In this document: positions 48,001-60,357 of the stretch, in pieces
Layout: the number at the start of each line of letters is the position of its first letter
Position numbering within the stretch: position 1 is the first letter of the stretch
Assembly: GCA_032622095.1 (NCBI GenBank)
Contig: CP136066.1
Coordinates: forward strand, 131,907,917 to 131,971,916
DNA length: 64,000 nucleotides
Source of the DNA: Siphonodentalium dalli
Lineage: Eukaryota > Mollusca > Scaphopoda > Gadilida > Siphonodentaliidae
Direction of reading: 5' to 3'
Translations under genes and position numbers: made by a program
The notes under the pieces: generated by a model
Database searches by the model: none
Told to the model about the DNA's origin: nothing
What the model saw: only the letters and a program-made list of their open reading frames with translations

Positions 48001-51000
48001 CGATAAAATTCGTATCCGGGGCAAGATACATTCACATACCAAATTTCAAGTCGATAGCTCAACCCGTTTCCGAGATCTCGTCTGCGCATGCGCGAAGCGG
48101 GCGTCGCACGGGCTCGCCAATACGACGACCGCCTGGTCAAACTACACACACGTACCAAGTTTCGTCCCGATCGGTCGAGAATCGTAGATTTGTATAAATG
48201 ACATACATACATACAGACAGACAGACAGAGGTCTTCAAAATATATATGAGATAGCCGATGAGCCCGACGTTGTCCGGGCAAATCAAAAACCAAATTTCAA
48301 GTCGATAGCTCTACCCAGCCCGACGTTGCCCGGGCTATTCAAAACCAAATTTCAAGTCGATAGCTCTACCCGTTTCCGAGATCTGGTCTGCGCATGTGCG
48401 AAGCTGGCGTCGCACGGGCTCGGCGACCCGATAAAATTCGTATCCGGGGCAAGATACATTCACATAGCAAATTTCAAGTCGATAGCTCCACCCGTTTCCG
48501 AGATCTCGTCTGCGCATGCGCGAAGCGGGCGCCGCACGGGCTCGCCAATACGACAACGACGACCGCCTGGTCAAACTACACACACACGTGTACCAAGTTT
48601 CGTTCCGATCGGTCGAGAATCGTAGATTTGTATAAATGACAGACAAACAAACAGACAAACAGACAGACAGAGGTCTCCAAAATATATATGAGACTAGCCG
48701 ATGAACCCGACGTTGTCCGGGCTATTCAAAAACCAAATTTCAAGTCGATAGCTCTACCCGTTTCCGAGATCTGGTCTGCGCATGCGCGAAGCTGGCGTCG
48801 CACGGGCTCGACGATCCGATAAAATTCGTATCCGGGGCAAGATACATTCACTTACCAAATTTCAAGTCGATAGCTCCACCCGTTTCCGAGATCTCGTCTG
48901 TGCATGCGCGAAGCGGGCGCCGCACGGGCTCGCCAATACGACAACGACGGCCGCCTGGTCAAACTACACACACGTACCAAGTTTCGTCCCGATCGGTCGA
49001 GAATCGTAGATTTGTATACATGACATACATACATACATACAGACACACAGACAGACAGACAGAGTTCTTCAAAATATACATGAGATAGCCGATGAGCCCG
49101 ACGTTGTCCGGGCAAATCAAAAACCAAATTTCAAGTCGATAGCTCTACCCAACCCGATGTTGTCCGGGCTATTCGAAAACCAAATTTCAAGTCGATAGCT
49201 ATATATACCCTTTTCCGAGATCTGGTCTGCGCATGCGCGGAGCTGGCGTCGCACGGGCTCGGCGACCCGATAAAATTCGTATCCTGGGCAAGATACATTC
49301 ACATACCAAATTTCAAGTCGATAGTTCAACCCGTTTCCGAGATCTCGTCTGCGCATGTGCGAAGCTGGCATCGCACGGGCTCGGCGACCAGATAAAATTC
49401 GTATCCGGGGCAAGATACATTCACATACCAAATTTCAAGTCGATAGCTCCACCCGTTTCCGAGATCTCGTCTGCGCATGCGCGAAGCTGGCGACGCACGG
49501 GCTCGACGACCCGATAAAATTCGTATGCGGGGCAAGATACATTCACATAGCAAATTTCAAGTCGATAGATCCACCCGTTTCCGAGATCTCGTCTGCGCAT
49601 GCGCGAAGCGGGCGCCGCACGGGCTCGCCAATACGACAACGACGACCGCCTGGTCAAACTACACACACGTACCAAGTTTCGTTCCGATCGGTCGAGAATC
49701 GTAGATTTGTATAAATGACAGACAAACAAACAGACAAACAGACAGACAGAGGTCTCCAAAATATATATGAGACTAGCCGATGAACCCGACGTTGTCCGGG
49801 CTATTCAAAAACCAAATTTCAAGTCGATAGCTCTACCCGTTTCCGAGATCTGGTCTGCGCATGCGCGAAGCTGGCGTCGCACGGGCTCGACGATCCGATA
49901 AAATTCGTATCCGGGGCAAGATACATTCACTTACCAAATTTCAAGTCGATAGCTCCACCCGTTTCCGAGATCTGGTCTGCGCATGCGCAAAGATGGCGTC
50001 GCACGGGCTCGGCGACCCGATAAAATTCGTATCCGGGGCAAGATACATTCACATACCAAATTTCAAGTCGATAGCTCCACCCGTTTCCGAGATCTCGTCT
50101 GTGCATGCGCGAAGCGGGCGCCGCACGATCTCGCCAATACGACAACGACGGCCGCCTGGTCAAACTACACACACGTACCAAGTTTCGTCCCGATCGGTCG
50201 AGAATCGTAGATTTGTATACATGACATACATACATACATACAGACACACAGACAGACAGACAGAGTTCTTCAAAATATACATGAGATAGCCGATGAGCCC
50301 GACGTTGTCCGGGCAAATCAAAAACCAAATTTCAAGTCGATAGCTCTACCCAACCCGATGTTGTCCGGGCTATTCGAAAACCAAATTTCAAGTCGATAGC
50401 TATATATACCCTTTTCCGAGATCTGGTCTGCGCATGCGCGGAGCTGGCGTCGCACGGGCTCGGCGACCCGATAAAATTCGTATCCTGGGCAAGATACATT
50501 CACATACCAAATTTCAAGTCGATAGTTCAACCCGTTTCCGAGATCTCGTCTGCGCATGTGCGAAGCTGGCATCGCACGGGCTCGGCGACCAGATAAAATT
50601 CGTATCCGGGGCAAGATACATTCACATACCAAATTTCAAGTCGATAGCTCCACCCGTTTCCGAGATCTCGTCTGCGCATGCGCGAAGCTGGCGACGCACG
50701 GGCTCGACGACCCGATAAAATTCGTATGCGGGGCAAGATACATTCACATAGCAAATTTCAAGTCGATAGATCCACCCGTTTCCGAGATCTCGTCTGCGCA
50801 TGCGCGAAGCGGGCGCCGCACGGGCTCGCCAATACGACAACGTCGACCGCCTGGTCAAACTACACACACGTACCAAGTTTCGTCCCGATCGGTCGAGAAT
50901 CGTAGATTTGTATAAATGACAGACATACAGACAGACAGACAAACAAACAGAGGTCTTCAAAATATATATGAGATAGCCGATGAGCCCGACGTTGTCCGGG

Positions 51001-54000
51001 CTATTCAAAAACCAAATTTCAAGTCGATAGCTATACCCGTTTCCGAGATCTGGTCTGCGCATGTGCGAAGCTGGCGTCGCACGGGCTCGGCGACCCGATA
51101 AAATTCGTATCCTGGGCAAGATACATTCACATACCAAATTTCAAGTCGATAGCTCTACCCGTTTCCGAGATCTGGTCTGCGCATGTGCGAAGCTGGCGTC
51201 GCACGGGCTCGGCGACCCGATAAAATTCGTATCCGGGGCAAGATACATTCACATAGCAAATTTCAAGTCGATAGCTCCACCCGTTTCCGAGATCTCGTCT
51301 GCGCATGCGCGAAGCGGGCGCCGCACGGGCTCGCCAATACGACAACGACGACCGCCTGGTCAAACTACACACACACGTGTACCAAGTTTCGTTCCGATCG
51401 GTCGAGAATCGTAGATTTGTATAAATGACAGACAAACAAACAGACAAACAGACAGACAGAGGTCTCCAAAATATATATGAGACTAGCCGATGAACCCGAC
51501 GTTGTCCGGGCTATTCAAAAACCAAATTTCAAGTCGATAGCTCTACCCGTTTCCGAGATCTGGTCTGCGCATGCGCGAAGCTGGCGTCGCACGGGCTCGA
51601 CGATCCGATAAAATTCGTATCCGGGGCAAGATACATTCACTTACCAAATTTCAAGTCGATAGCTCCACCCGTTTCCGAGATCTCGTCTGTGCATGCGCGA
51701 AGCGGGCGCCGCACGGGCTCGCCAATACGACAACGACGGCCGCCTGGTCAAACTACACACACGTACCAAGTTTCGTCCCGATCGGTCGAGAATCGTAGAT
51801 TTGTATACATGACATACATACATACATACAGACACACAGACAGACAGACAGAGTTCTTCAAAATATACATGAGATAGCCGATGAGCCCGACGTTGTCCGG
51901 GCAAATCAAAAACCAAATTTCAAGTCGATAGCTCTACCCAACCCGATGTTGTCCGGGCTATTCGAAAACCAAATTTCAAGTCGATAGCTATATATACCCT
52001 TTTCCGAGATCTGGTCTGCGCATGCGCGGAGCTGGCGTCGCACGGGCTCGGCGACCCGATAAAATTCGTATCCTGGGCAAGATACATTCACATACCAAAT
52101 TTCAAGTCGATAGTTCAACCCGTTTCCGAGATCTCGTCTGCGCATGTGCGAAGCTGGCATCGCACGGGCTCGGCGACCAGATAAAATTCGTATCCGGGGC
52201 AAGATACATTCACATACCAAATTTCAAGTCGATAGCTCCACCCGTTTCCGAGATCTCGTCTGCGCATGCGCGAAGCTGGCGACGCACGGGCTCGACGACC
52301 CGATAAAATTCGTATGCGGGGCAAGATACATTCACATAGCAAATTTCAAGTCGATAGATCCACCCGTTTCCGAGATCTCGTCTGCGCATGCGCGAAGCGG
52401 GCGCCGCACGGGCTCGCCAATACGACAACGTCGACCGCCTGGTCAAACTACACACACGTACCAAGTTTCGTCCCGATCGGTCGAGAATCGTAGATTTGTA
52501 TAAATGACAGACATACAGACAGACAGACAAACAAACAGAGGTCTTCAAAATATATATGAGATAGCCGATGAGCCCGACGTTGTCCGGGCTATTCAAAAAA
52601 CAAATTTCAAGTCGATAGCTATACCCGTTTCCGAGATCTGGTCTGCGCATGCGCGAAGCTGGCGTCGCACGGGCTCGGCGACCCGATAAAATTCGTATCC
52701 GGGGCAAGATACATTCACATACCAAATTTCAAGTCGATAGCTCAACCCGTTTCCGAGATCTCGTCTGCGCATGCGCGAAGCGGGCGTCGCACGGGCTCGC
52801 CAATACGACGACCGCCTGGTCAAACTACACACACGTACCAAGTTTCGTCCCGATCGGTCGAGAATCGTAGATTTGTATAAATGACATACATACATACAGA
52901 CAGACAGACAGAGGTCTTCAAAATATATATGAGATAGCCGATGAGCCCGACGTTGTCCGGGCAAATCAAAAACCAAATTTCAAGTCGATAGCTCTACCCA
53001 GCCCGACGTTGCCCGGGCTATTCAAAACCAAATTTCAAGTCGATAGCTCTACCCGTTTCCGAGATCTGGTCTGCGCATGTGCGAAGCTGGCGTCGCACGG
53101 GCTCGGCGACCCGATAAAATTCGTATCCGGGGCAAGATACATTCACATAGCAAATTTCAAGTCGATAGCTCCACCCGTTTCCGAGATCTCGTCTGCGCAT
53201 GCGCGAAGCGGGCGCCGCACGGGCTCGCCAATACGACAACGACGACCGCCTGGTCAAACTACACACACACGTGTACCAAGTTTCGTTCCGATCGGTCGAG
53301 AATCGTAGATTTGTATAAATGACAGACAAACAAACAGACAAACAGACAGACAGAGGTCTCCAAAATATATATGAGACTAGCCGATGAACCCGACGTTGTC
53401 CGGGCTATTCAAAAACCAAATTTCAAGTCGATAGCTCTACCCGTTTCCGAGATCTGGTCTGCGCATGCGCGAAGCTGGCGTCGCACGGGCTCGACGATCC
53501 GATAAAATTCGTATCCGGGGCAAGATACATTCACTTACCAAATTTCAAGTCGATAGCTCCACCCGTTTCCGAGATCTCGTCTGTGCATGCGCGAAGCGGG
53601 CGCCGCACGGGCTCGCCAATACGACAACGACGGCCGCCTGGTCAAACTACACACACGTACCAAGTTTCGTCCCGATCGGTCGAGAATCGTAGATTTGTAT
53701 ACATGACATACATACATACATACAGACACACAGACAGACAGACAGAGTTCTTCAAAATATACATGAGATAGCCGATGAGCCCGACGTTGTCCGGGCAAAT
53801 CAAAAACCAAATTTCAAGTCGATAGCTCTACCCAACCCGATGTTGTCCGGGCTATTCAAAAACCAAATTTCAAGTCGATAGCTATATATACCCTTTTCCG
53901 AGATCTGGTCTGCGCATGCGCGGAGCTGGCGTCGCACGGGCTCGGCGACCCGATAAAATTCGTATCCGGGGCAAGATACATTCACATACCAAATTTCAAG

Positions 54001-54725
54001 TCGATAGTTCAACCCGTTTCCGAGATCTCGTCTGCGCATGTGCGAAGCTGGCATCGCACGGGCTCGGCGACCCGATAAAATTCGTATCCGGGGCAAGATA
54101 CATTCACATACCAAATTTCAAGTCGATAGCTCCACCCGTTTCCGAGATCTCGTCTGCGCATGCGCGAAGCGGGCGTCGCACGGGCTCGGCGACCCGATAA
54201 AATTCGTATCCGGGGCAAGATACATTCAGATAGCAAATTTCAAGTCGATAGCTCCACCCGTTTTCGAGATCTCGTCTGCGCATGCGCGAAGCGGGCGCCA
54301 CACGGACTCGCCAATACGACAACGACGACCGCCTGGTCAAACTACACACAGGTACCAAGTTTCGTCCCGATCGGTCGAGAATCGTAGATATGTATAAATG
54401 ACATACATACATACAGACATACAGACAGACAGAGGTCTTCAAAAATATATATGAGATAGCCGATGAGCCCGACGTTGTCCGGGCAAATCAAAAACAAAAT
54501 TTCAAGTCGATAGCTCTACCCAGCCCGACCTTATCCGGGCTAATCAAAAAACAAATTTCAAGTCGATAGCTCTACCCGTTTCCGAGATCTGGTCTGCGCA
54601 TGCGCGAAGCTGGCGTCGCACGGGCTCGGCGACCCGATAAAATTCGTATCCGGGGCAAGATACATTCACATAGCAAATTTAAAGTCGATAGCTCCACCCG
54701 TTTCCGAGATCTTGTCTGCGGATGC
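45066..54725 (+). repeat. Expanded 122-bp array with higher-order repeats
   Basis: The marker variant ACCCAACCCGATGTTGTCCG recurs near 47250, 49145, 50345, 51935 and 53830. The spacings are about 1894, 1201, 1588 and 1894 bp, so multi-element blocks were duplicated as units. Blocks are nearly identical, pointing to recent expansion. Confidence 0.9.
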
Positions 54726-54727
54726 GC

Positions 54728-55852
54728 GAGATTGGGGTTTGCACTATCGTGTAGAATGGACCCGAATGTACCAAAGTTCTAATCCCCAAGTCGATAGCTC
54801 GAGCGAACACGGCACTGTTAACCCCTGACTTGCGGCCGTTTCCGCCAGGTACCGGAAATCCAAAAAGGCGCCGACCGCACCACTCCTGACTGCCTGACCA
54901 CGAAAATTGACATTATATCAGGAAGGAAATACGACTATTCATCCATGTGCGATCGGACAAGTCGCTAGCTGCAGCGGAAGTGAATAAATTAACCCAGACG
55001 CTGCTGCCGAATTCGCTATAAATGTACGCAAAAACGCCGAAATTAACACCCGCCGACCGGACCGACCCCAGCAGGGGTCCGAGCGAGATGGGGTTTGCAC
55101 TATCATGTAGAATGGACCCGAATGTACCAAAGTTCCAATCCCCAAGTCGATAACTTGAGCGAACACGGCACTGTTAACCCCTGACTTGCGGTCGTTTCCG
55201 CCAGGTACGGGAAATCCAAAAAGGCGCCGACCGCACCACCCCTGACTGCCTGACCACGAAAATGAACATTATATCATAAAGGAAATACGGCTATTCATCC
55301 ATGCGCGATCGGAAAAGTCGCTAGCTGCAGCGGAAGTGAATAAATTAACCCATACGCTGCTGCCGAATTCGCTATAAATGTACGCAAAAACGCCGAAATT
55401 AACACCCGCCGACCGGACCGCCCCCAGGGGTCCGAGCGAGATGGGGTTTGCACTATCGTGTAGAATGGATCCCAATGTACCAAAGTTCCAATCCCCAAGT
55501 CGATAGCTCGAGTGGACACGGCACTGTTAACCCCTGACTTGCAGTCGTTTCCGCCAGGTACGGAAAATCCAAAAAGGCGCCGACCGCACCACCCCTGACT
55601 GCCTGACCACGGAAATGGACATTATATCATGAAGGAAATACGGCTATTAATCCATGCGCGATCGGACAAGTCGCTAGCTGCAGCGGAAGTGAATAAATTA
55701 ACACATACGCTGCTGCCGAATTCGCTATAAATGTACGCAAAAACGCCGAAATTAACACCCGCCGACCGGACGGCCCCCAGTGGTCCGAGCGAGATGGGGT
55801 TTATACTATCGTGTCGAATGGACCCGAATGTACCAAAGTTCCAATCCCCAAG
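54728..55852 (-). repeat. Three 350-bp modules, segment copy 2
   Basis: Module starts near 54728, 55085, 55437 and 55790 (partial), as in copy 1. Confidence 0.9.
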
Positions 55853-58551
55853 ACCTGGGTAACTTTATCACAATTCTCACCAACCTGGGTAACTTTATCA
55901 CAAAATTAGGAACCTGCGTAACTTTATCACAGAAAACCGGTGAGTGACCTATTCAGCGCAAGTTATAGGGTTAACATTGCCGTTTCCTCTCGAGCTATCG
56001 ACTTGAGGACTGGAACTTTGGTACATAGGTATATGTATATTATGCACGACAATGCACGCCCCATCTCGCTCTGATGACCACTGGGGTGTGGTCGGTTTTT
56101 AGTAGCACAGGTAGGCCTATATATTATTACAGTACCGATACTTTAGCAGTTCTGCTAAAGTGCCGTATACGGTACTTTAGCAGTTCGGGTAGAGTGTCGT
56201 ACACGGTACTTTAGTATGGGAGGCCAAATTCACATTTAATAATGAATTGTGCTTAATCGCAATCAATTGCGCTTAAGCGCAAATTCCACATATTGTGCTT
56301 AAGCACAAATAGGGCATTTACGCTTAAGCGTAATTAATTGCGCTTAATCGTAATTGTGACTACTATCTAACCTATATATATACCCATACACTATTGGCAT
56401 GACCTGGTGTATCACCTAGCAACACACGAGGAGCATTGGGCTAATTTTACTCAAACTGTCAACTCAACAGTCAACTGTGAGTATGTGTTCAACAATGATG
56501 ATCCCTAATTACATATTATCAGCATCCCTATATCCAAAGAATTGATGTCTCCTTCCCAGAACTCTAGTAATTTTTATATGATGTTTTTTAATGTATTTTT
56601 GCACAGATTTGGGCCATTACTATGGTCATATACTATAGCATGCATGTGGTGTCACTGCATGAGGGCTTGCTTACCTCATATGGTTTACTTATTGACTTAA
56701 ATAAGGGGGAAACCCCCTATTTTCATATTATCAGCATCCCGGCATGTCCCAAAAATTTGGTGTCTCATTCCTGGAGCTTTGGTGTCTCAGTCCTCGAGCT
56801 CTAGTTGGTGTCGCACGGGCTCGGCGACCCGATAAAATTCGTATCCGGGGCAAGATACATTCACATACCAAATTTCAAGTCGATAGCTCCACCCGTTTCC
56901 GAGATCTCGTCTGCGCATGCGCGAAGCTGGCGTCGCTCGGGCTCGGCGACCCGATAAAATTCGTATCCAGGGCAAGATACATTCACATACCAAATTTCAA
57001 GTCGATAGCTCCACCCGTTTCCGAGATCTCGTATGCGCGAAGCGGGCGACCCACGGGCTCGCCAATACGACAACGTCGACCGCCTGGTCAAACTACACAC
57101 ACGTACCAAGTTTCGTCCCGATCGGTCGAGAATCGTAGATATGTATAAATGACAGACAAACAAACAGACAAACAAACAGACAGACAGAGGTCTCCAAAAT
57201 ATATATGAGACTAGCCGATGAATCCGACGTTGTCCGGGCTATTCAAAAACCAAATTTCAAGTCGATAGCTCTACCCGTTTCCGAGATCTGGTCTGCGCAT
57301 GCGCGAAGCTGGCGTCGCACGGGCTCGACGATCCGATAAAATTCGTATCCGGGGCAAGATACATTCACATAGCAAATTTAAAGTCGATAGCTCCACCCGT
57401 TTCCGAGATCTTGTCTGCGGATGCGCGAGATTGGGGTTTGCACTATCGTGTAGAATGGACCCGAATGTACCAAAGTTCTAATCCCCAAGTCGATAGCTCG
57501 AGCGAACACGGCACTGTTAACCCCTGACTTGCGGCCGTTTCCGCCAGGTACCGGAAATCCAAAAAGGCGCCGACCGCACCACTCCTGACTGCCTGACCAC
57601 GAAAATTGACATTATATCATGAAGGAAATACGACTATTCATCCATGTGCGATCGGACAAGTCGCTAGCTGCAGCGGAAGTGAATAAATTAACCCAGACGC
57701 TGCTGCCGAATTCGCTATAAATGTACGCAAAAACGCCGAAATTAACACCCGCCGACCGGACCGCCCCCAGCAGGGGTCCGACCGAGATGGGGTTTGCACT
57801 ATCGTGTAGAATGGACCCGAATGTACCAAAGTTCCAATCCCCAAGTCGATAGCTCGAGCGGACACGGCACTGTTAACCCCTGACTTGCGGTCGTTTCCGC
57901 CAGGTACGGAAAATCCAAAAAGGCGCCGACCGCACCACCCCTGACTGCCTGACCACGAAAATGGACATTATATCATGAAGGAAATACGGCTATTCATCCA
58001 TGCGCGATCGGAAAAGTCGCTAGCTGCAGCGGAAGTGAATAAATTAACCCATACGCTGCTGCCGAATTCGCTATAAATCTACGCAAAAACGCCGAAATTA
58101 ACACCCGCCGACCGGACCGCCCCCAGGGGTCCGAGCGAGATGGGGTTTGCACTATCGTGTAGAATGGATCCCAATGTACCAAAGTTCCAATCCCCAAGTC
58201 GATAGCTCGAGTGGACACGGCACTGTTAACCCCTGACTTGCAGTCGTTTCCGCCAGGTACGGAAAATCCAAAAAGGCGCCGACCGCACCACCCCTGACTG
58301 CCTGACCACGGAAATGGACATTATATCATGAAGGAAATACGGCTATTAATCCATGCGCGATCGGACAAGTCGCTATCTGCAGCGGAAGTGAATAAATTAA
58401 CCCATACGCTGCTGCCGAATTCGCTATAAATGTACGCAAAAACGCCGAAATTAACACCCGCCGACCGGACCGCCCCCAGGGGTCCGAGCGAGATGGGGTT
58501 TATACTATCGTGTCGAATGGACCCGAATGTACCAAAGTTCCAATCCCCAAG
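55853..58551. repeat. Tandem segment copy 3 (2.7 kb, contracted array)
   Basis: Complete module order but with the 122-bp array reduced to about 0.6 kb (56812-57425), followed by three 350-bp modules (57426-58551). The unique part is offset by 11740 bp from copy 2. Confidence 0.92.
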
Positions 58552-59006
58552 ACCTGGGTAACTTTATCACAATTCTCACCAACCTGGGTAACTTTATCAC
58601 AAAATTAGGAACCTGGGTAACTTTATCACAGAAAACCGGTGAGTGACCTATTCAGCGCAAGTTATAGGGTTAACATTGCCGTTTCCTCTCGAGCTATCGA
58701 CTTGAGGACTGGAACTTTGGTACATAGGTATATGTATATTATGCACGACAATGCACGCCCCATCTCGCTCTGATGACCACTGGGGTGTGGTCGGTTTTTA
58801 GTAGCACAGGTAGGCCTATATATTATTACAGTACCGATACTTTAGCAGTTCGGCTAAAGTGCCGTATACGGTACTTTAGCAGTTCGGGTAGAGTGTCGTA
58901 CACGGTACTTTAGTATGTGAGGCCAAATTCACATTTAATAATGAATTGTGCTTAATCGCAATCAATTGCGCTTAAGCGCAAATTCCACATATTGTGCTTA
59001 AGCACA
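58552..59006. repeat. Tandem segment copy 4, truncated
   Basis: Runs from the ACCTGGGTAAC words through the TTTAGC palindromes and stops inside a GTGCTTAAGCACA palindrome at 59006, where the AT-rich virus-derived block begins. Confidence 0.9.
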
Positions 59007-59071
59007 GTAGTGTATATGAATATCCAATTCGTATACTCTATAGAATTAAAGGTATTGTAAGACATACTAAT

Positions 59072-59199
59072 AACTATTTCTAGGCAGATGGTATAGTAAG
59101 CAAACTATTTCTAGGCAGATGGTATAGTAAGCAAACTATTTCTAGGCAGATGGTATAGTAAAGCAAACTATTTCTAGGCAGATGATATAGTCAGACTAA
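59072..59199 (+). repeat. 32-bp minisatellite, four copies
   Basis: AACTATTTCTAGGCAGATGG then TATAGTAAGCA, tandem four times with late substitutions. It sits near the edge of the virus-derived block. Confidence 0.9.
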
Positions 59200-59588
59200 C
59201 TAGTAACTATTTGAAGGATTAGTACGCACGATTGAATACATGTATTATTATGTAATATAGTGATGATAGGTTAGTAAAATAATAGTCCTAAATGAGATGA
59301 ATTATTCGCTAGTGAATAACCTCGTGCATGTAAAAACCACAAGGCTAAAACACATGGAATATTTGTTAGTGTCGGAACTGTTTCTTCTTTATTGTAGATT
59401 TGTAGGTAACACTATTCGATCTCATAAAACTCGATATTACAGAGTCTCGTAGAAAACGAAATGTGGAACCCTTCACACTTTAGTTCCTTTAATGAATATT
59501 AATAATATATATCATAAACAAACACAATTATATCAATATTTTGATCAATATTAAATACAAAATATATCATAAAACAAACATAATCAAA

Positions 59589-59846
59589 TCAATCTTTTTT
59601 AAGATATGGACAGTCTGGTCTTAAATGATCTCCGTTACATTCATAGCATCTAACACGAGTCTTTTTAAATTTATCAGCTGAATTCAATTTAGATATCCTA
59701 TACAAAATTTTAGCATTTTTATCAGCTAATATTGAAATTTGTTGTCCTATCTCTTCTATATCAGCCAAATTATCTAAAAGTTTTCTTTTTAAACTCCCTC
59801 TGTTCTTTCCTTTCTGAGAAACTTCGAATTCACTGTCAGAAGACAT
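59589..59846 (-). CDS. Small zinc-knuckle protein
   Basis: 85 residues from the ATG at 59846; another in-frame ATG lies 10 codons upstream at 59876, but the acidic MSSDSEFE start is more like a protein N-terminus. After a basic stretch (residues 15-23) comes a probable coiled-coil helix (about 27-56). The C-terminus carries Cys67-X2-Cys70-X3-His74-X4-Cys79, one residue shorter than the standard retroviral CCHC spacing. A nucleic-acid-binding role is inferred. It is the last gene of the block, 54 bp after the protease stop. Neither frame defect nor internal stop is seen. Confidence 0.65.
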   Translation of the reverse strand: MSSDSEFEVSQKGKNRGSLKRKLLDNLADIEEIGQQISILADKNAKILYRISKLNSADKFKKTRVRCYECNGDHLRPDCPYLKKD

Positions 59847-59900
59847 TTTGATTTTAAAAATATTATAAAAAAGCATTTCATTTATAGCAACAACAAAAAA

Positions 59901-60353
59901 CTAAATATCGAACAACACGGGTAGATGTTGTTTACACCAATTATAAACGTAAGTATCATTATGAAAACCGGGTTTATTTAAAACGTATAGACAGTCCAAT
60001 CCTCTACAAGTATGATACAAATAATATAATACGAAATAACCACACAAAAAAGAAGATATATGTTGAATATAATTTGTACTATAATACAATCTACCATATT
60101 TAGCTAACATATTTTTCAACTGCTCAGATGGAGGTAATCCGATAGGATCAAAATATATTATAAAATTATCATCGCGTTTCCATATACATATCCAATGTTC
60201 ACCATCTAACCAAGATGGGTCAGTATTACAAATTAAACCTCTGTTCGGCTTAATAGTATCAGGTAATTCGTCCAAAGCATAAACGCCTATTATCATAGAA
60301 TTCAAAACTGAGTCTGATTTTAATGCATCAGATATATCTAAGTTGCTCAACAT
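59901..60353 (-). CDS. Adenain-type cysteine protease
   Basis: 150 residues from the ATG at 60353. That start is favoured over the in-frame GTG at 60371 because it falls 4 bp after the capsid stop. Adenain-family proteases mature virion proteins in adenoviruses, Polintons and adintoviruses. The catalytic arrangement is visible: His53 in GEHW, Asp69 in YFDPIG, Gln97 in NYIQHISS and Cys104 in FLCGYF, in the family's order and spacing. The upstream ALDELP and NTDPSWL segments also fit the fold. The reading frame is intact, unlike the neighbouring capsid gene. Confidence 0.88.
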   Translation of the reverse strand: MLSNLDISDALKSDSVLNSMIIGVYALDELPDTIKPNRGLICNTDPSWLDGEHWICIWKRDDNFIIYFDPIGLPPSEQLKNMLAKYGRLYYSTNYIQHISSFLCGYFVLYYLYHTCRGLDCLYVLNKPGFHNDTYVYNWCKQHLPVLFDI

Positions 60354-60357
60354 AATG

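Larger units (their letters stand above)
44113..55852. repeat. Tandem segment copy 2 (11.7 kb, expanded array)
   Basis: Same modules as copy 1, offset by exactly 6289 bp in the left unique part. The extra length is almost entirely in the 122-bp array (45066-54725). Confidence 0.92.

Noticed and set aside
38715-57481. Dozens of 60-180-codon frames with ARARRPDKIRIRGKIHSH-type text
   Set aside because: Direct translations of the 122-bp subunit in several frames on both strands. They repeat with the DNA and stop at microsatellite tails; no start context or domain.
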